From CBDFLA01 sp965248915 (GTDB taxonomy: Bacteria; Pseudomonadota; Alphaproteobacteria; M2410), in contig OZ252216.1 of NCBI GenBank assembly GCA_965248915.1, positions 2,728,001 through 2,792,000 on the forward strand: 64,000 nucleotides of DNA. The letters run 5' to 3'. The position numbers and the translations under genes were made by a program. The notes below the pieces were generated by a model. The model saw nothing but the letters and a program-made list of their open reading frames with translations, did no database searches and had not been told where the DNA came from. Within the stretch, counting starts at the first letter, position 1. Each line of letters opens with the position of its first letter. This document shows, in pieces, positions 43,828 through 52,876 of the stretch.

Positions 43828-44706
43828 ATGAGCATGAGACTTGAAGGCAAGGTAGCAGCAATCACTGGTGGCTGTAGCGGTATCGGCCGCGCCTCCGTCG
43901 AACATTTTGTGAGAGAAGGTGCACAAGTCGTTATCGGCGACATTCTTGACGAAAACGGCGCCCAGATCGATGCTGAATTCGGCGACAAGGTTGCCTACAT
44001 TCACACAGATGTCTCCAAAGAAGCCGACATCAAAGCCATGGTCGACCTGGCCGTCAGCAAGTATGGACGTTTGGATTGTTTGTTTAACAATGCAGGATTT
44101 GGCGGGGAATCAACACCCATTGCAGAACTCACGACCGAAGGCTTCAACGACACCGTCGGTGTACTTCTACTCGGTGTCATGTTGGGCATGAAACACGCTG
44201 CCCCGATCATGGTCGCCCAAGGATCCGGCAGCATCATCAACACCGCTTCAATTGCGGGACTCGGAACTGGCTACGGCCCGCACATATACTCAGCAGCCAA
44301 AGCCGCCGTGGTTCACACATCCAAGACCGTTGCCATGGAGCTTGGGCCCAAGAACGTACGCGTCAACGCCATTTGCCCTGGCGGCATCGCCACCGCGATT
44401 TTCGGCCGCGGCTTAGGCCTCCCTTCTCAATTGGCCGAGAAGTCAGCAGAAGCCGTCAAAAAAGGTCTTGAAAACTGGCAACCGATTAAACGCACAGGCG
44501 AGCCTTCTGATATCGCCGAAGCTGCTGTTTATCTTGCTTCCGACGCAAGCTCGTTCGTAACGGGTCATGCGCTTGTCGTCGACGGCGGCGCGACTTTGGG
44601 CGAGCAGTTTCCCTCCCTTGAAGAAGGATCAGCCGGTGTCTTTGGTGGAATCGTCGATGCGCTGGTGGAATTTGCCGGCGACGAATTCACTCCCGATCAA
44701 GAGTAA
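43828..44706 (+). CDS. SDR-family oxidoreductase
   Basis: A 292-residue classical short-chain dehydrogenase: TGGCSGIG for NAD(P), GDILDE after beta-2 (acidic, NAD-type), NNAGFGG, Ser in NTASIAG, YSAAK for the catalytic Tyr-Lys, and VTGHALVVDGG near the end. It has about 35 extra residues at the C-terminus. It lies between rsfS and rlmH, where it is not part of the usual order; substrate unknown. Confidence 0.85.
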   Translation: MSMRLEGKVAAITGGCSGIGRASVEHFVREGAQVVIGDILDENGAQIDAEFGDKVAYIHTDVSKEADIKAMVDLAVSKYGRLDCLFNNAGFGGESTPIAELTTEGFNDTVGVLLLGVMLGMKHAAPIMVAQGSGSIINTASIAGLGTGYGPHIYSAAKAAVVHTSKTVAMELGPKNVRVNAICPGGIATAIFGRGLGLPSQLAEKSAEAVKKGLENWQPIKRTGEPSDIAEAAVYLASDASSFVTGHALVVDGGATLGEQFPSLEEGSAGVFGGIVDALVEFAGDEFTPDQE

Positions 44707-44745
44707 TAAGACCACACAGCAAACCGAGCACTACGGGTCCACTCG

Positions 44746-45228
44746 ATGAAGATCACTATCGCCGCTGTCGGCCGCATGAAACCCTCTCCAGAGAAAGAGT
44801 TGGTAACCCACTACGAAGAACGGTTTGTCAGGGCGTCTAAACAGCTGGGCCTCGGAAAGTTAGAAATTCGAGAAGTCGAAGAAAAGCGAAGGATTGAAGG
44901 CCCGGAGCGGCAAGCCCTTGAAGCGGACCTTCTGAGCGAGACCCTACCTAAGGGATCAACAATCATCGCCCTTGATGAAAGAGGGAAACAGATCTCAAGT
45001 CAGGCGTTCGCTGACCTCCTCAATCGACATTTGGATTCTGGAACTTCGGACCTCGCTTTTGCAATCGGAGGCGCTGACGGATTGACCGCGGAATTCAAAA
45101 AGGACGCCCACCAGACGATTTCATTGGGTGCAGCCACCTGGCCCCATATGCTGGCTCGGGTCTTGCTCACAGAACAGCTTTACCGCGCAGCCACCATCCT
45201 CGCCGGTCACCCTTATCACAAAAACTGA
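44746..45228 (+). CDS. rlmH: 23S rRNA (pseudouridine1915-N3)-methyltransferase
   Basis: A 160-residue SPOUT methyltransferase, the usual length. Family marks are ALDERGKQISSQAFA, FAIGGADGL for SAM binding and the C-terminal trefoil-knot end WPHMLARVLLTEQLYRAATILAGHPYHKN. It methylates pseudouridine 1915 in helix 69 of the 70S ribosome. It follows rsfS (with an SDR in between) as in other alphaproteobacteria. Confidence 0.96.
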   Translation: MKITIAAVGRMKPSPEKELVTHYEERFVRASKQLGLGKLEIREVEEKRRIEGPERQALEADLLSETLPKGSTIIALDERGKQISSQAFADLLNRHLDSGTSDLAFAIGGADGLTAEFKKDAHQTISLGAATWPHMLARVLLTEQLYRAATILAGHPYHKN

Positions 45229-45357
45229 AAGCCATTCCCCAGAACCATCACCCATCCCCTTGAAACCCCTGGCAATCGCCTCACTTTTCCTTGTACAACA
45301 AGACATTCGGCGCGCGTCGGGCGCCATGAAGAATAGTCGTCAGCGCATGGAAATCTT

Positions 45358-46932
45358 GTGAGTAGCAGACATACCAAACCGGCCGGGCCTGTTGTTTTGT
45401 GCATTCTGGATGGCTTTGGTCATCGGACCGACCGCGTGAACAACGCCATCGAATTGGCCGACACACCGAATTATGATCGCTGGCGACACGAGGCCCCTTT
45501 CGCTCTCATGAAAACATCTGGACTGAGTGTTGGGCTCCCAGACGGACAAATGGGAAATTCCGAAGTCGGCCATATGAACATTGGCGCAGGCCGCGTGGTC
45601 TTACAAGACCTACCAAGAATTGATGCGGCCATTGAAAACGGTAGCCTGTGGGAACAACCAACACTGATCTCTCACACCGAAGCGCTTAAGTCATCCGGCG
45701 GGGCGTGTCATCTGATGGGCCTGTTGTCGCCCGGCGGTGTGCACTCCCATCAATCCCACATCGCTGCGCTTGCCCAACATCTTCACGCGCAAGGGATCAA
45801 AGTCTGGATCCACGCATTCTTAGATGGACGCGATACGCCGCCTGAAAGCGCACACGATTTCCTCAAGGAGTTTCTTGATGCCATTGGGGACAGCGCTGAA
45901 ATTGCCACAATGACCGGTCGATACTTTGCCATGGACCGTGACCGCAACTGGGACCGCGTTGAGCGAGCCTATCATGCGATGGTACACGCGAAACCACAGG
46001 CACCAGAACACAAAACCAGCGATTTACTGGCCGCGCTCAAAGCGAGTTATGCCGCAAAGACATCCGATGAATTTGTCGTTCCTCATGTTTCAAGCAATTT
46101 TGAGGGCATGGCGTCCGGTGACGGTCTTCTCATGGCCAATTTCCGCGCTGATAGAGCGCGTGAGATCCTGACCGCCCTTGTCGATCTCACATTTGAAGAT
46201 TTCGACCAAGGCCCGGCAATTGAGTTCGCCGCACGCACTGGATTGGTCGAGTATTCAAGTGACCTCAGTCGGCACATGGAAGCCATTTTCCCCAACAACG
46301 AGCTGACCAACACGCTCGGAGAGTGCGTGGCCAAGGCTGGACTGAAACAACTCCGCATCGCTGAAACAGAAAAGTACGCGCACGTCACTTTCTTTTTGAA
46401 CGGTGGGCGCGAAAAAGTATTCGAGGGGGAAGAACGCATCCTCGTGCCCTCTCCAAAAGTCGCAACATACGATCTTCAACCTGAAATGTCGGCGCCCGAA
46501 GTAACTCACCGGCTGGATCAAGCAATCCGTAGCAATGACTTCGACCTCATTGTCGTCAACTTCGCCAATCCAGACATGGTTGGTCACACCGGCATTTTGT
46601 CCGCTGCCATCGAAGCAGTGGAAACCATCGACGCTTGCCTCGGACGCCTCGAAGTTGCGATCAAGGATTCAGGCGGATTGATGTTGGTCACAGCTGACCA
46701 TGGCAACATTGAGCTGATGCGCGATCCGGAAACAGAGGTCCCGCACACAGCACATACAACGTTCGACGTGCCCATTTTCCTTCTCAATGCAGAGGTGTTA
46801 CCAAATCAACAAACGCTAAAGCCTGGACGCCTTGCCGACATTGCCCCAACTATCCTGACCTTGATGGGACTGACCGTGCCATCCGAAATGACCGGTCGCT
46901 CGCTCATCGGCGAACCGGCCCCCGTCAGCTGA
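45358..46932 (+). CDS. gpmI: 2,3-bisphosphoglycerate-independent phosphoglycerate mutase
   Basis: A 524-residue glycolytic enzyme. The alkaline-phosphatase-like metal site begins at D18 in CILDGFG, and the phospho-serine is S68 in MGNSEVGHMNIGAGR. DGRDTPP, GRYFAMDRDRNW and TADHGNIE complete the active site. The start is GTG at 45358. It lies between rlmH and envC in the usual alphaproteobacterial order. Confidence 0.95.
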   Translation: MSSRHTKPAGPVVLCILDGFGHRTDRVNNAIELADTPNYDRWRHEAPFALMKTSGLSVGLPDGQMGNSEVGHMNIGAGRVVLQDLPRIDAAIENGSLWEQPTLISHTEALKSSGGACHLMGLLSPGGVHSHQSHIAALAQHLHAQGIKVWIHAFLDGRDTPPESAHDFLKEFLDAIGDSAEIATMTGRYFAMDRDRNWDRVERAYHAMVHAKPQAPEHKTSDLLAALKASYAAKTSDEFVVPHVSSNFEGMASGDGLLMANFRADRAREILTALVDLTFEDFDQGPAIEFAARTGLVEYSSDLSRHMEAIFPNNELTNTLGECVAKAGLKQLRIAETEKYAHVTFFLNGGREKVFEGEERILVPSPKVATYDLQPEMSAPEVTHRLDQAIRSNDFDLIVVNFANPDMVGHTGILSAAIEAVETIDACLGRLEVAIKDSGGLMLVTADHGNIELMRDPETEVPHTAHTTFDVPIFLLNAEVLPNQQTLKPGRLADIAPTILTLMGLTVPSEMTGRSLIGEPAPVS

Positions 46933-46950
46933 GCGGCGGTGGCATAAGCG

Positions 46951-48300
46951 ATGAAGCCTTTCCCATCAAGAACTCTAACAATTTCCATGTGCCTTGCACT
47001 CTTGTCGATCAGTTCCAGCCCTCTGGCTCAAGACGATGGCATCGACCCAAAGCAACTTGATGAGATCCGGGAAGAAATTACGCTTCACAACACAAGGTCG
47101 GAAGAGCTTGAACGCGAAGCCGAAAAACTGGCAAACGAGACCAAAGGCATTCGCAACAAACTCGTTGGCCTTGCAGCACGGGTTCAAGAAAAAGAAACCG
47201 CGGTCTCCGACGCAGAACAAAATATGTCTGACCTGAACAAGCAAGAAAAGGTCTTGATCGACGAACTGGATCGACAATCAGAAGCCCTCGCAGAAACGCT
47301 GGCAGCTCTTCAGACCATTCAAGCCAATCCGCCTCCCGCCCTCTTTGTTCATCCAGACGATGCAACCGATGCGGCCAGAAGTGCAATTCTCCTCAGCGAG
47401 CTCGCGCCAGCGCTGAAAGAACAGGCCGACCAACTTGCCGCCAAACTCAACGATCTTGCGACAGTGCGCGAGGCCCTCATCGACCAACGCGACACACTGC
47501 TTCTGGTCGATGATGATCTCGCGCGAGAACGCCAACGCCTCGCAAAAGCACTGGCGGATCGTGAAAAAAGATACATAAAGATCTCTGGCCTAGCCGCAGA
47601 GGAAAAGCGGCGAGTCCAAGGCCTGGCAGCAAAGGCCAAAAGCCTCGAAGAACTCATCGCCGGACTGCGGCGCTTCGCGCAAAACGCCATTCCCAGAAGA
47701 AAACCGTCGCTGCCGACCCCCTCCGACAATGTTCCCATCCCCAGAAAATCACCCTTCGAGACTCTAGGAGAGGGCGCTCCACTGAACAACCCAGGGCTGC
47801 AATCCACGCCAGATCGCATGGCAAGTGCGGGAATTGCTCGCTTTAGCCAGGCCCGCGGCCGCGTCAGACTGCCTGCAAATGGCCGCATGCTTGCCTCTTT
47901 TGGCAGTCAGATTGGCACCGGAAAATCAAAGGGATTAACCATCGCGACCAGACCAACCGCCCAGGTGGTGGCCCCATTTGATGGCGAAATCGTGTTTGCC
48001 GGACCCTATTTAGGCTACGGCCAGCTATTGATCATCGCCGTTGGCGAGGGGTATCATTTAGTTATATCGGGGATGACACGAATCGACGGTGTGGTTGGGC
48101 AACGCCTGCTTGCAGGCGAGCCAATCGGCCAGATGGGAAAACGGGACAGTACAGGAGCAAAAACCCGGGTAGACACAAGCCAAGCCAAAAAGACCATCCC
48201 CGAAGCCTGGCCTGAACTCTATCTGGAAATTCGCAAGAACGGCGAACCATTCGATCCACTTCCATGGTTGGCTGTAAGCGACGGAAAGGCAAAAGGCTAA
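46951..48300 (+). CDS. EnvC-like murein hydrolase activator
   Basis: A 449-residue exported protein. The signal peptide ends in SSPLAQ-DD, a long coiled coil (about 35-260, heptad-like E, K and L repeats) follows, and the C-terminal 120 residues form a degenerate LytM/M23 domain (LPANGRMLASFGSQIGTG to YHLVISGM). The metal-binding His of active LytM enzymes are absent: SKGL stands in place of HKGI. In E. coli, EnvC acts by activating AmiA and AmiB rather than by cutting peptidoglycan. It overlaps ctpA by one base (TAATG). Confidence 0.9.
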   Translation: MKPFPSRTLTISMCLALLSISSSPLAQDDGIDPKQLDEIREEITLHNTRSEELEREAEKLANETKGIRNKLVGLAARVQEKETAVSDAEQNMSDLNKQEKVLIDELDRQSEALAETLAALQTIQANPPPALFVHPDDATDAARSAILLSELAPALKEQADQLAAKLNDLATVREALIDQRDTLLLVDDDLARERQRLAKALADREKRYIKISGLAAEEKRRVQGLAAKAKSLEELIAGLRRFAQNAIPRRKPSLPTPSDNVPIPRKSPFETLGEGAPLNNPGLQSTPDRMASAGIARFSQARGRVRLPANGRMLASFGSQIGTGKSKGLTIATRPTAQVVAPFDGEIVFAGPYLGYGQLLIIAVGEGYHLVISGMTRIDGVVGQRLLAGEPIGQMGKRDSTGAKTRVDTSQAKKTIPEAWPELYLEIRKNGEPFDPLPWLAVSDGKAKG

Positions 48301-49556
48301 TGAAAAAAGCAATCCTTGGCGCCGTTGTCGGTAGCGTATTTACCGCGCTCATTATCTCGACACCCACGGTTCTTACCCATCTACTTGGCGGACAATCCGC
48401 TAACGCAGCGAGCATCAGCATTTATCGCCAACTTGATCTCTTTGGTGATGTGTTTGAGCAAGTCAGATCGAAATATGTAGAGCAGACCGAAGACGCGGAT
48501 CTGATGGAAGCCGCTATTGAGGGCATGCTCACATCGCTCGACCCCCACTCAAGTTACTTAAACGCCAATGAATATTCCGACATGGAGGTCTCGACCAGCG
48601 GTGAGTTTGGTGGTCTCGGCATCGAAGTCACGATGGAGAACGAACTTATCCGGGTCGTAGCACCCATCGACGACACACCAGCTTCGCGCGCCGGTATTCA
48701 AGCCGGCGATTTTATCAGCCATATCGACGGCGAGCCCATTCGCGGTTTCTCCATGGGCGACGCCATTGACCGCATGAGAGGTCCTGAAGGGTCTGAGCTT
48801 TCTATTACGGTTCTGCGGGGCGAACGCGCGCCTTTCGATGTCGCCATCAAACGCGCAATCATCACCATCGAATCGGTGCGCTGGCGCGAGATTGACAACA
48901 TTGGATACATCCGGATCGCAACATTTTCGAAGAAAGCCGATTCTGGGATTCACAAAGCCATCTCAAGTTTGAAGAAATCCCTCGGCAAAGATCTTGATGG
49001 CATTGTTCTGGACCTGAGGAGAAATCCAGGTGGGCTGCTGGATCAAGCGGTGGCCGTCACGGATGCTTTTTTGGACCGAGGTGAAATTGTCTCGACCCGA
49101 GGTCGCCAGACCAAAGATTCCCAACGCTACAACGCCCGCTCCGGAGACTTGACCGATGGCGCGCCCATTATTGTCTTGATCGATGGTGGATCTGCTTCCG
49201 CGTCGGAAATTGTGGCCGGTGCTCTTAAGGATCACCGCCGCGCCACCCTCCTTGGCACTCAATCATTCGGAAAGGGCTCTGTCCAAACCGTCATTCCTCT
49301 CAACAACGGCAATGATGGCGCTTTGCGCCTCACAACGGCCAAGTACTACACACCGTCCGGTCAGTCGATCCACGAGATTGGCATCGAACCAGACGTGGTT
49401 GTCGAGTTGGAAATTCCTGAACCTCCAGAAGCAACCGAAGAAGGCGAAGAGCCGCCAGCCCCTGTTGAGATTGAAGATCTTCAACTCAATAAGGCCGTCG
49501 ACATGCTCAAAGCCATGGCCATGGCCGATCAAAAGTCAGCCAGTATTGCCAATTAG
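48300..49556 (+). CDS. ctpA: S41-family carboxy-terminal processing protease
   Basis: A 418-residue periplasmic protease. N-terminal membrane signal (KKAILGAVVGSVFTALIISTPTVL), a PDZ domain (about 80-165, GLGIEVTMENELIRVVAPIDDTPASRAGI), then the S41 core with catalytic Ser in GGSASASEIVAG and Lys in GTQSFGKGSVQ. It cleaves C-terminal tails and in other bacteria controls cell-wall hydrolases. ATG 48300 overlaps the envC stop, so the frame's earlier start at 48264 is not needed. Confidence 0.94.
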   Translation: MKKAILGAVVGSVFTALIISTPTVLTHLLGGQSANAASISIYRQLDLFGDVFEQVRSKYVEQTEDADLMEAAIEGMLTSLDPHSSYLNANEYSDMEVSTSGEFGGLGIEVTMENELIRVVAPIDDTPASRAGIQAGDFISHIDGEPIRGFSMGDAIDRMRGPEGSELSITVLRGERAPFDVAIKRAIITIESVRWREIDNIGYIRIATFSKKADSGIHKAISSLKKSLGKDLDGIVLDLRRNPGGLLDQAVAVTDAFLDRGEIVSTRGRQTKDSQRYNARSGDLTDGAPIIVLIDGGSASASEIVAGALKDHRRATLLGTQSFGKGSVQTVIPLNNGNDGALRLTTAKYYTPSGQSIHEIGIEPDVVVELEIPEPPEATEEGEEPPAPVEIEDLQLNKAVDMLKAMAMADQKSASIAN

Positions 49557-49584
49557 GCAGGATCTCTGAGAGCGGCAAACAATT

Positions 49585-49616
49585 CGGCGGGCCGTGGGGT
49601 CCGCCGTTTTCTTTTT
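49585..49616 (+). terminator. Intrinsic terminator after ctpA
   Basis: Stem CGGCGGGCC/GGTCCGCCG (nine pairs, one G-T) with loop GTGG, followed by TTTTCTTTTT. It lies about 28 bases after the ctpA stop and closes the gpmI-envC-ctpA transcript. Confidence 0.9.
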
Positions 49617-49763
49617 GCTGCCACACCGCAACATTTCCGCCCCCACCACGAATAAGTTAACGAGTGATAAACCAAATCAGTCGACCATTGGCGCGATGAC
49701 GACTTCCCGACAAAGGTCACAAAATTGGCCACATCGGCCGACTAGAAAGATCCTCGTTCGCCC

Positions 49764-50975
49764 ATGACCGCCACCGAATTTTATCCCCCGGTTAGGTTTG
49801 GCCACACCGCCCACAATCGCAGTTGGGCGCGCACTCTCGCAGCCATTTGCGCTGTGTTCACTTCACTCGCGGTGCTTTTCGTGGTCATGACTTTACGCCA
49901 AGGCCCCTATGATCGATCCGGCGTTGTGGTGCTCCGACTAGATCCCCAACCAACATTGCCTGCTCACTCCACAGCCGAGACTGTGCTGGACAGCACATCG
50001 CAAGCACCAACGGTTCAAGACGACGCGAGTGCGCAAGGTGAACAGATCGTTCGCATTACCGGCGCCGTGCAAAAGGCGCCCGCGCAAACGGCTCCGCAGA
50101 TCCCAACAACATCTCCAAAGCCTTCCCCGGAGCCAGTGGATTTTTGGGCCGAAGAAGAACAACCCCCTATGGAGATCATGTTGGCGGTGGCACCCATCAC
50201 CGGCCTTGTGGAAAACGGGCCAGACGGCCTGCTCCCGATCGCATCTCCCAGCGGAACAACACCTCTGAAGGCTTACGCGAGACCCTTCGATGTCGCAGAT
50301 ACAAGGCCCCGTATCGCCATTCTAATCGGTGGTTTAGGGCTGTCTGAACAAGCGACAGAAAAGGCCATCAATCATCTCCCGGGCGAAGTCACCTTGAGTT
50401 TCGCGCCCCACGGCGAAAATCTCCAACAATGGATTTATGAAGCCCGCGACCGCGGCCATGAGATCATGTTGGAATTGCCGATGGAGCCTTTTGGTTATCC
50501 AGAAAACGATCCAGGACCCTCAACCCTTCTGACAACGCGCGCGTGGTCAGAAAATCTCACTGACCTCCATTGGCTCATGAGCCGGTTCTCAGGGTATATC
50601 GGTGTCACCAACTATCTTGGCGCGCGTTACACCAGTCATGATGGCGCACTGACGCCTTTGTTTGAAGAACTCAAAAACCGCGGCCTCATGTATTTCGACG
50701 ACGGTAGTTCTGGACGCTCGATCACCGCACAAAAAGCCGCTGAAATCGGAGTGCCTTGGGCCAAGAGCGGCCGCACCCTAGACCTTGATGCGTCAGGCGC
50801 TTCGATCGAAAAGCATCTAACCGAGCTTGAGCAAGAAGCCAAGCACACTGGGTTTGCCATCGGCACCGGCTACGCCTACCCCGCGACCATCCAAGAGGTG
50901 TCTCGCTGGGCAAAAACCTTAGAAGAAAAAGGCATTGTGCTGGTGCCGATCTCGGCCAAGGTCCTGGACGACTGA
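49764..50975 (+). CDS. Divergent polysaccharide deacetylase family protein (DUF610)
   Basis: A 403-residue protein. A membrane anchor at about 28-48 is followed by a Pro- and Thr-rich linker (about 60-135) and a deacetylase-like domain (about 170-400: PRIAILIGGLGLSEQATEKAI, SFAPHGENLQQW, GHEIMLELPMEPFGYPENDPGPSTLLT). The metal-binding Asp-His-His set of active NodB-type deacetylases is only partly evident, hence the divergent label. It commonly follows ctpA and precedes rppH in alphaproteobacteria, which supports an envelope role. Confidence 0.85.
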   Translation: MTATEFYPPVRFGHTAHNRSWARTLAAICAVFTSLAVLFVVMTLRQGPYDRSGVVVLRLDPQPTLPAHSTAETVLDSTSQAPTVQDDASAQGEQIVRITGAVQKAPAQTAPQIPTTSPKPSPEPVDFWAEEEQPPMEIMLAVAPITGLVENGPDGLLPIASPSGTTPLKAYARPFDVADTRPRIAILIGGLGLSEQATEKAINHLPGEVTLSFAPHGENLQQWIYEARDRGHEIMLELPMEPFGYPENDPGPSTLLTTRAWSENLTDLHWLMSRFSGYIGVTNYLGARYTSHDGALTPLFEELKNRGLMYFDDGSSGRSITAQKAAEIGVPWAKSGRTLDLDASGASIEKHLTELEQEAKHTGFAIGTGYAYPATIQEVSRWAKTLEEKGIVLVPISAKVLDD

Positions 50976-51029
50976 TCGGAATCCGGGCATGATTCCTCGG
51001 TGACCCCTCAACACGTCGAGACATACCGC

Positions 51030-51521
51030 ATGAACAATCCGCATAAAGATCTTCCCTACCGACCCTGCGCTGGGATCGTCCTCATCAATTCCGAAGGTCT
51101 GATTTTCGCAGGCCGACGCATCGACTCATCCAGCGGGGCGCACGAAGCTTGGCAAATGCCACAAGGGGGGATCGACAAAGGCGAGAAGCCCAGAACCGCA
51201 GCCTTACGTGAATTGGTAGAAGAAACGAGCGTCTCGAAGGTAGAAATCATTGCAAAAACAAAGGGTTGGATTACTTATGACCTACCGGAACATCTTCTCG
51301 GAAAAGTGTGGAAGGGCAAATATTGTGGTCAAAAGCAAAAATGGTACGCCATGCGCTTCTTAGGCCAAGAGAGCGAAATCAACATTGAGACCGATCACCC
51401 GGAATTCCGCACCTGGAAGTGGGCAACCGCAGAAGAGCTAATAGAAACGGTCGTCACTTTCAAACGCGACGTGTATGTGCGAGTCTTAGAGGAGTTTGGA
51501 GAATACCTGACCCCGTCATGA
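51030..51521 (+). CDS. rppH: RNA pyrophosphohydrolase (Nudix)
   Basis: A protein of about 163 residues that removes pyrophosphate from mRNA 5' ends to trigger decay. LPYRPCAGIVLIN at the start, QMPQGGIDKGEKPRTAALRELVEETSV as Nudix box and KWYAMRFLG fit RppH. The final Gly of the Nudix box is Ser here. GTG 51000 is an in-frame alternative start that would add ten residues. Confidence 0.93.
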   Translation: MNNPHKDLPYRPCAGIVLINSEGLIFAGRRIDSSSGAHEAWQMPQGGIDKGEKPRTAALRELVEETSVSKVEIIAKTKGWITYDLPEHLLGKVWKGKYCGQKQKWYAMRFLGQESEINIETDHPEFRTWKWATAEELIETVVTFKRDVYVRVLEEFGEYLTPS

Positions 51522-51536
51522 GAGGAGATCTAACCC

Positions 51537-52106
51537 ATGACCCTACTCACTGTTGGCGTACTTCTTTGGTTTATCACTCACTTGATTCCCTACGGCGCAA
51601 CGGGACTGCGCGCCAAATTGGTCGGCAGCCTCGGTGAAGGCCTCTACAAGGGATTGTTCTCGCTCGCAATTGTGGCTTCTCTGGTTCTCATGGTCATAGG
51701 CTGGCGCGGCGCAACGCCAGACTTCGTTTACGCGCCGCCGTCGTGGGGAGCTCTGCTCGTCAGCCCACTCATGTTCATCGCTTTCGCCCTGTTTGTTGCT
51801 TCCAACATGGCGACCAACATCAAGCGGGTCATCCGCCACCCCCAACTCACATCCATTGTTGTTTGGGCGGCGGCTCATCTCTTGGCCAATGGCGACATGC
51901 GTTCCGTCATCTTGTTCGGTGGTCTAGGGCTTTGGGCTTTGGTCTCGATGCCCCTCATCAACAAACGCGACGGCGCCCGCGAAGCGCCTGAAGCAACGCC
52001 TATGGCTGGCGAGCTCAAAGTGCTCATTGGCGCAGCCATCCTCTTTGCGGTGATCTTCTTCCTGCATCCCTACTTCACAGGCGTCACTGCGATCCCGAAG
52101 GGCTAG
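51537..52106 (+). CDS. NnrU-family membrane protein
   Basis: A 189-residue protein with about six membrane segments. LLWFITHLIP, IKRVIRHPQLTSIVVWAAAHLLANGDMRSVILFGGLGLWAL are the family marks (PF07298), with conserved His and Asp suggesting a heme or metal role as in its relative MddA or NnrU of denitrifiers. It lies 15 bases after rppH and has GAGG upstream, so it is probably co-transcribed. Confidence 0.85.
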   Translation: MTLLTVGVLLWFITHLIPYGATGLRAKLVGSLGEGLYKGLFSLAIVASLVLMVIGWRGATPDFVYAPPSWGALLVSPLMFIAFALFVASNMATNIKRVIRHPQLTSIVVWAAAHLLANGDMRSVILFGGLGLWALVSMPLINKRDGAREAPEATPMAGELKVLIGAAILFAVIFFLHPYFTGVTAIPKG

Positions 52107-52153
52107 CATTCGCAAGCCTAACCGATTGATCTGCCATGGATTATCTGTGCAAT

Positions 52154-52189
52154 TTGACTTATTCCTAATATGAATTAGAATTCTAATTC
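52154..52189 (+). promoter_or_regulatory. Promoter with overlapping palindromic operator
   Basis: TTGACT (52154-52159) and TAGAAT (52176-52181) are 16 bp apart. The -10 hexamer lies inside a perfect 18-bp palindrome GAATTAGAATTCTAATTC at 52172-52189. A repressor bound there would block RNA polymerase. The TetR gene at 52207 is the obvious source of that repressor. Confidence 0.75.
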
Positions 52190-52206
52190 TATAACGGAGA
52201 GATAAA

Positions 52207-52872
52207 TTGTCAAACGTAGCTTTGTTGAACAAACCTGTTCAGGCGCGCAGTCAAGCGACCTTGGAGCGCTTGGTGGCGGCGGCGAAACGTCTGATAGAAA
52301 CAAGAGATTGGAATGACATCTCCATGTCTGAGATCGCGGCAGAAGCAAAATCCTCCGTTGGGTCATTGTACGCGCGCTTTGAGTCGAAAAAGGCCCTTCT
52401 CGACTTTCTGGATGAAGAATACGCACGGGATGTCGAAAGGTTTTTTGTATCCCACGGCCCCAAGTTCGCAAACGAACAGCAAGCACTGGAGATATTTGTT
52501 CATCGGCTAACCAAAGATCTCGTCGACTTTCATCTGCTAAGCCCAGGACTCATTCGCGCTCTCGTCATGGAGACACGATCAAATCGGCCCTCAACCTTTA
52601 CCGCACGCACACAACGCATGGCCAAGTCAGGTCGGCACCTCTATGAGGCCTTCGGATACTTCTCAGATCAGTTCACGCATCAAGAGAAGCAAGAAGCCAT
52701 CTCATGGGCGGTCTTTACCCTGTGGTCGGTGACCCGCGAGCGGACCTTGTTTCCAGAGTCAATCCCAACGCCAGGCCACGATGATGCAATGTCCATTGCA
52801 AACCAGATCACACATACCGTTGTCGCTTACCTCACGAACCCGGCACCCTCTATGAGTAGGAATACCAAATAG
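52207..52872 (+). CDS. TetR-family transcriptional regulator
   Basis: A 221-residue regulator starting with TTG, six bases behind GGAGA. Residues about 12-60 form the TetR DNA-binding domain (RSQATLERLVAAAKRLIE, MSEIAAEAKSSVGSLYARFESKKALLDFL). The C-terminal part is helical without a specific signature. The 18-bp palindrome over its promoter suggests autorepression. Only four bases separate it from the serine hydrolase gene at 52877, so that gene is in the same transcript. Confidence 0.88.
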   Translation: MSNVALLNKPVQARSQATLERLVAAAKRLIETRDWNDISMSEIAAEAKSSVGSLYARFESKKALLDFLDEEYARDVERFFVSHGPKFANEQQALEIFVHRLTKDLVDFHLLSPGLIRALVMETRSNRPSTFTARTQRMAKSGRHLYEAFGYFSDQFTHQEKQEAISWAVFTLWSVTRERTLFPESIPTPGHDDAMSIANQITHTVVAYLTNPAPSMSRNTK

Positions 52873-52876
52873 AGCC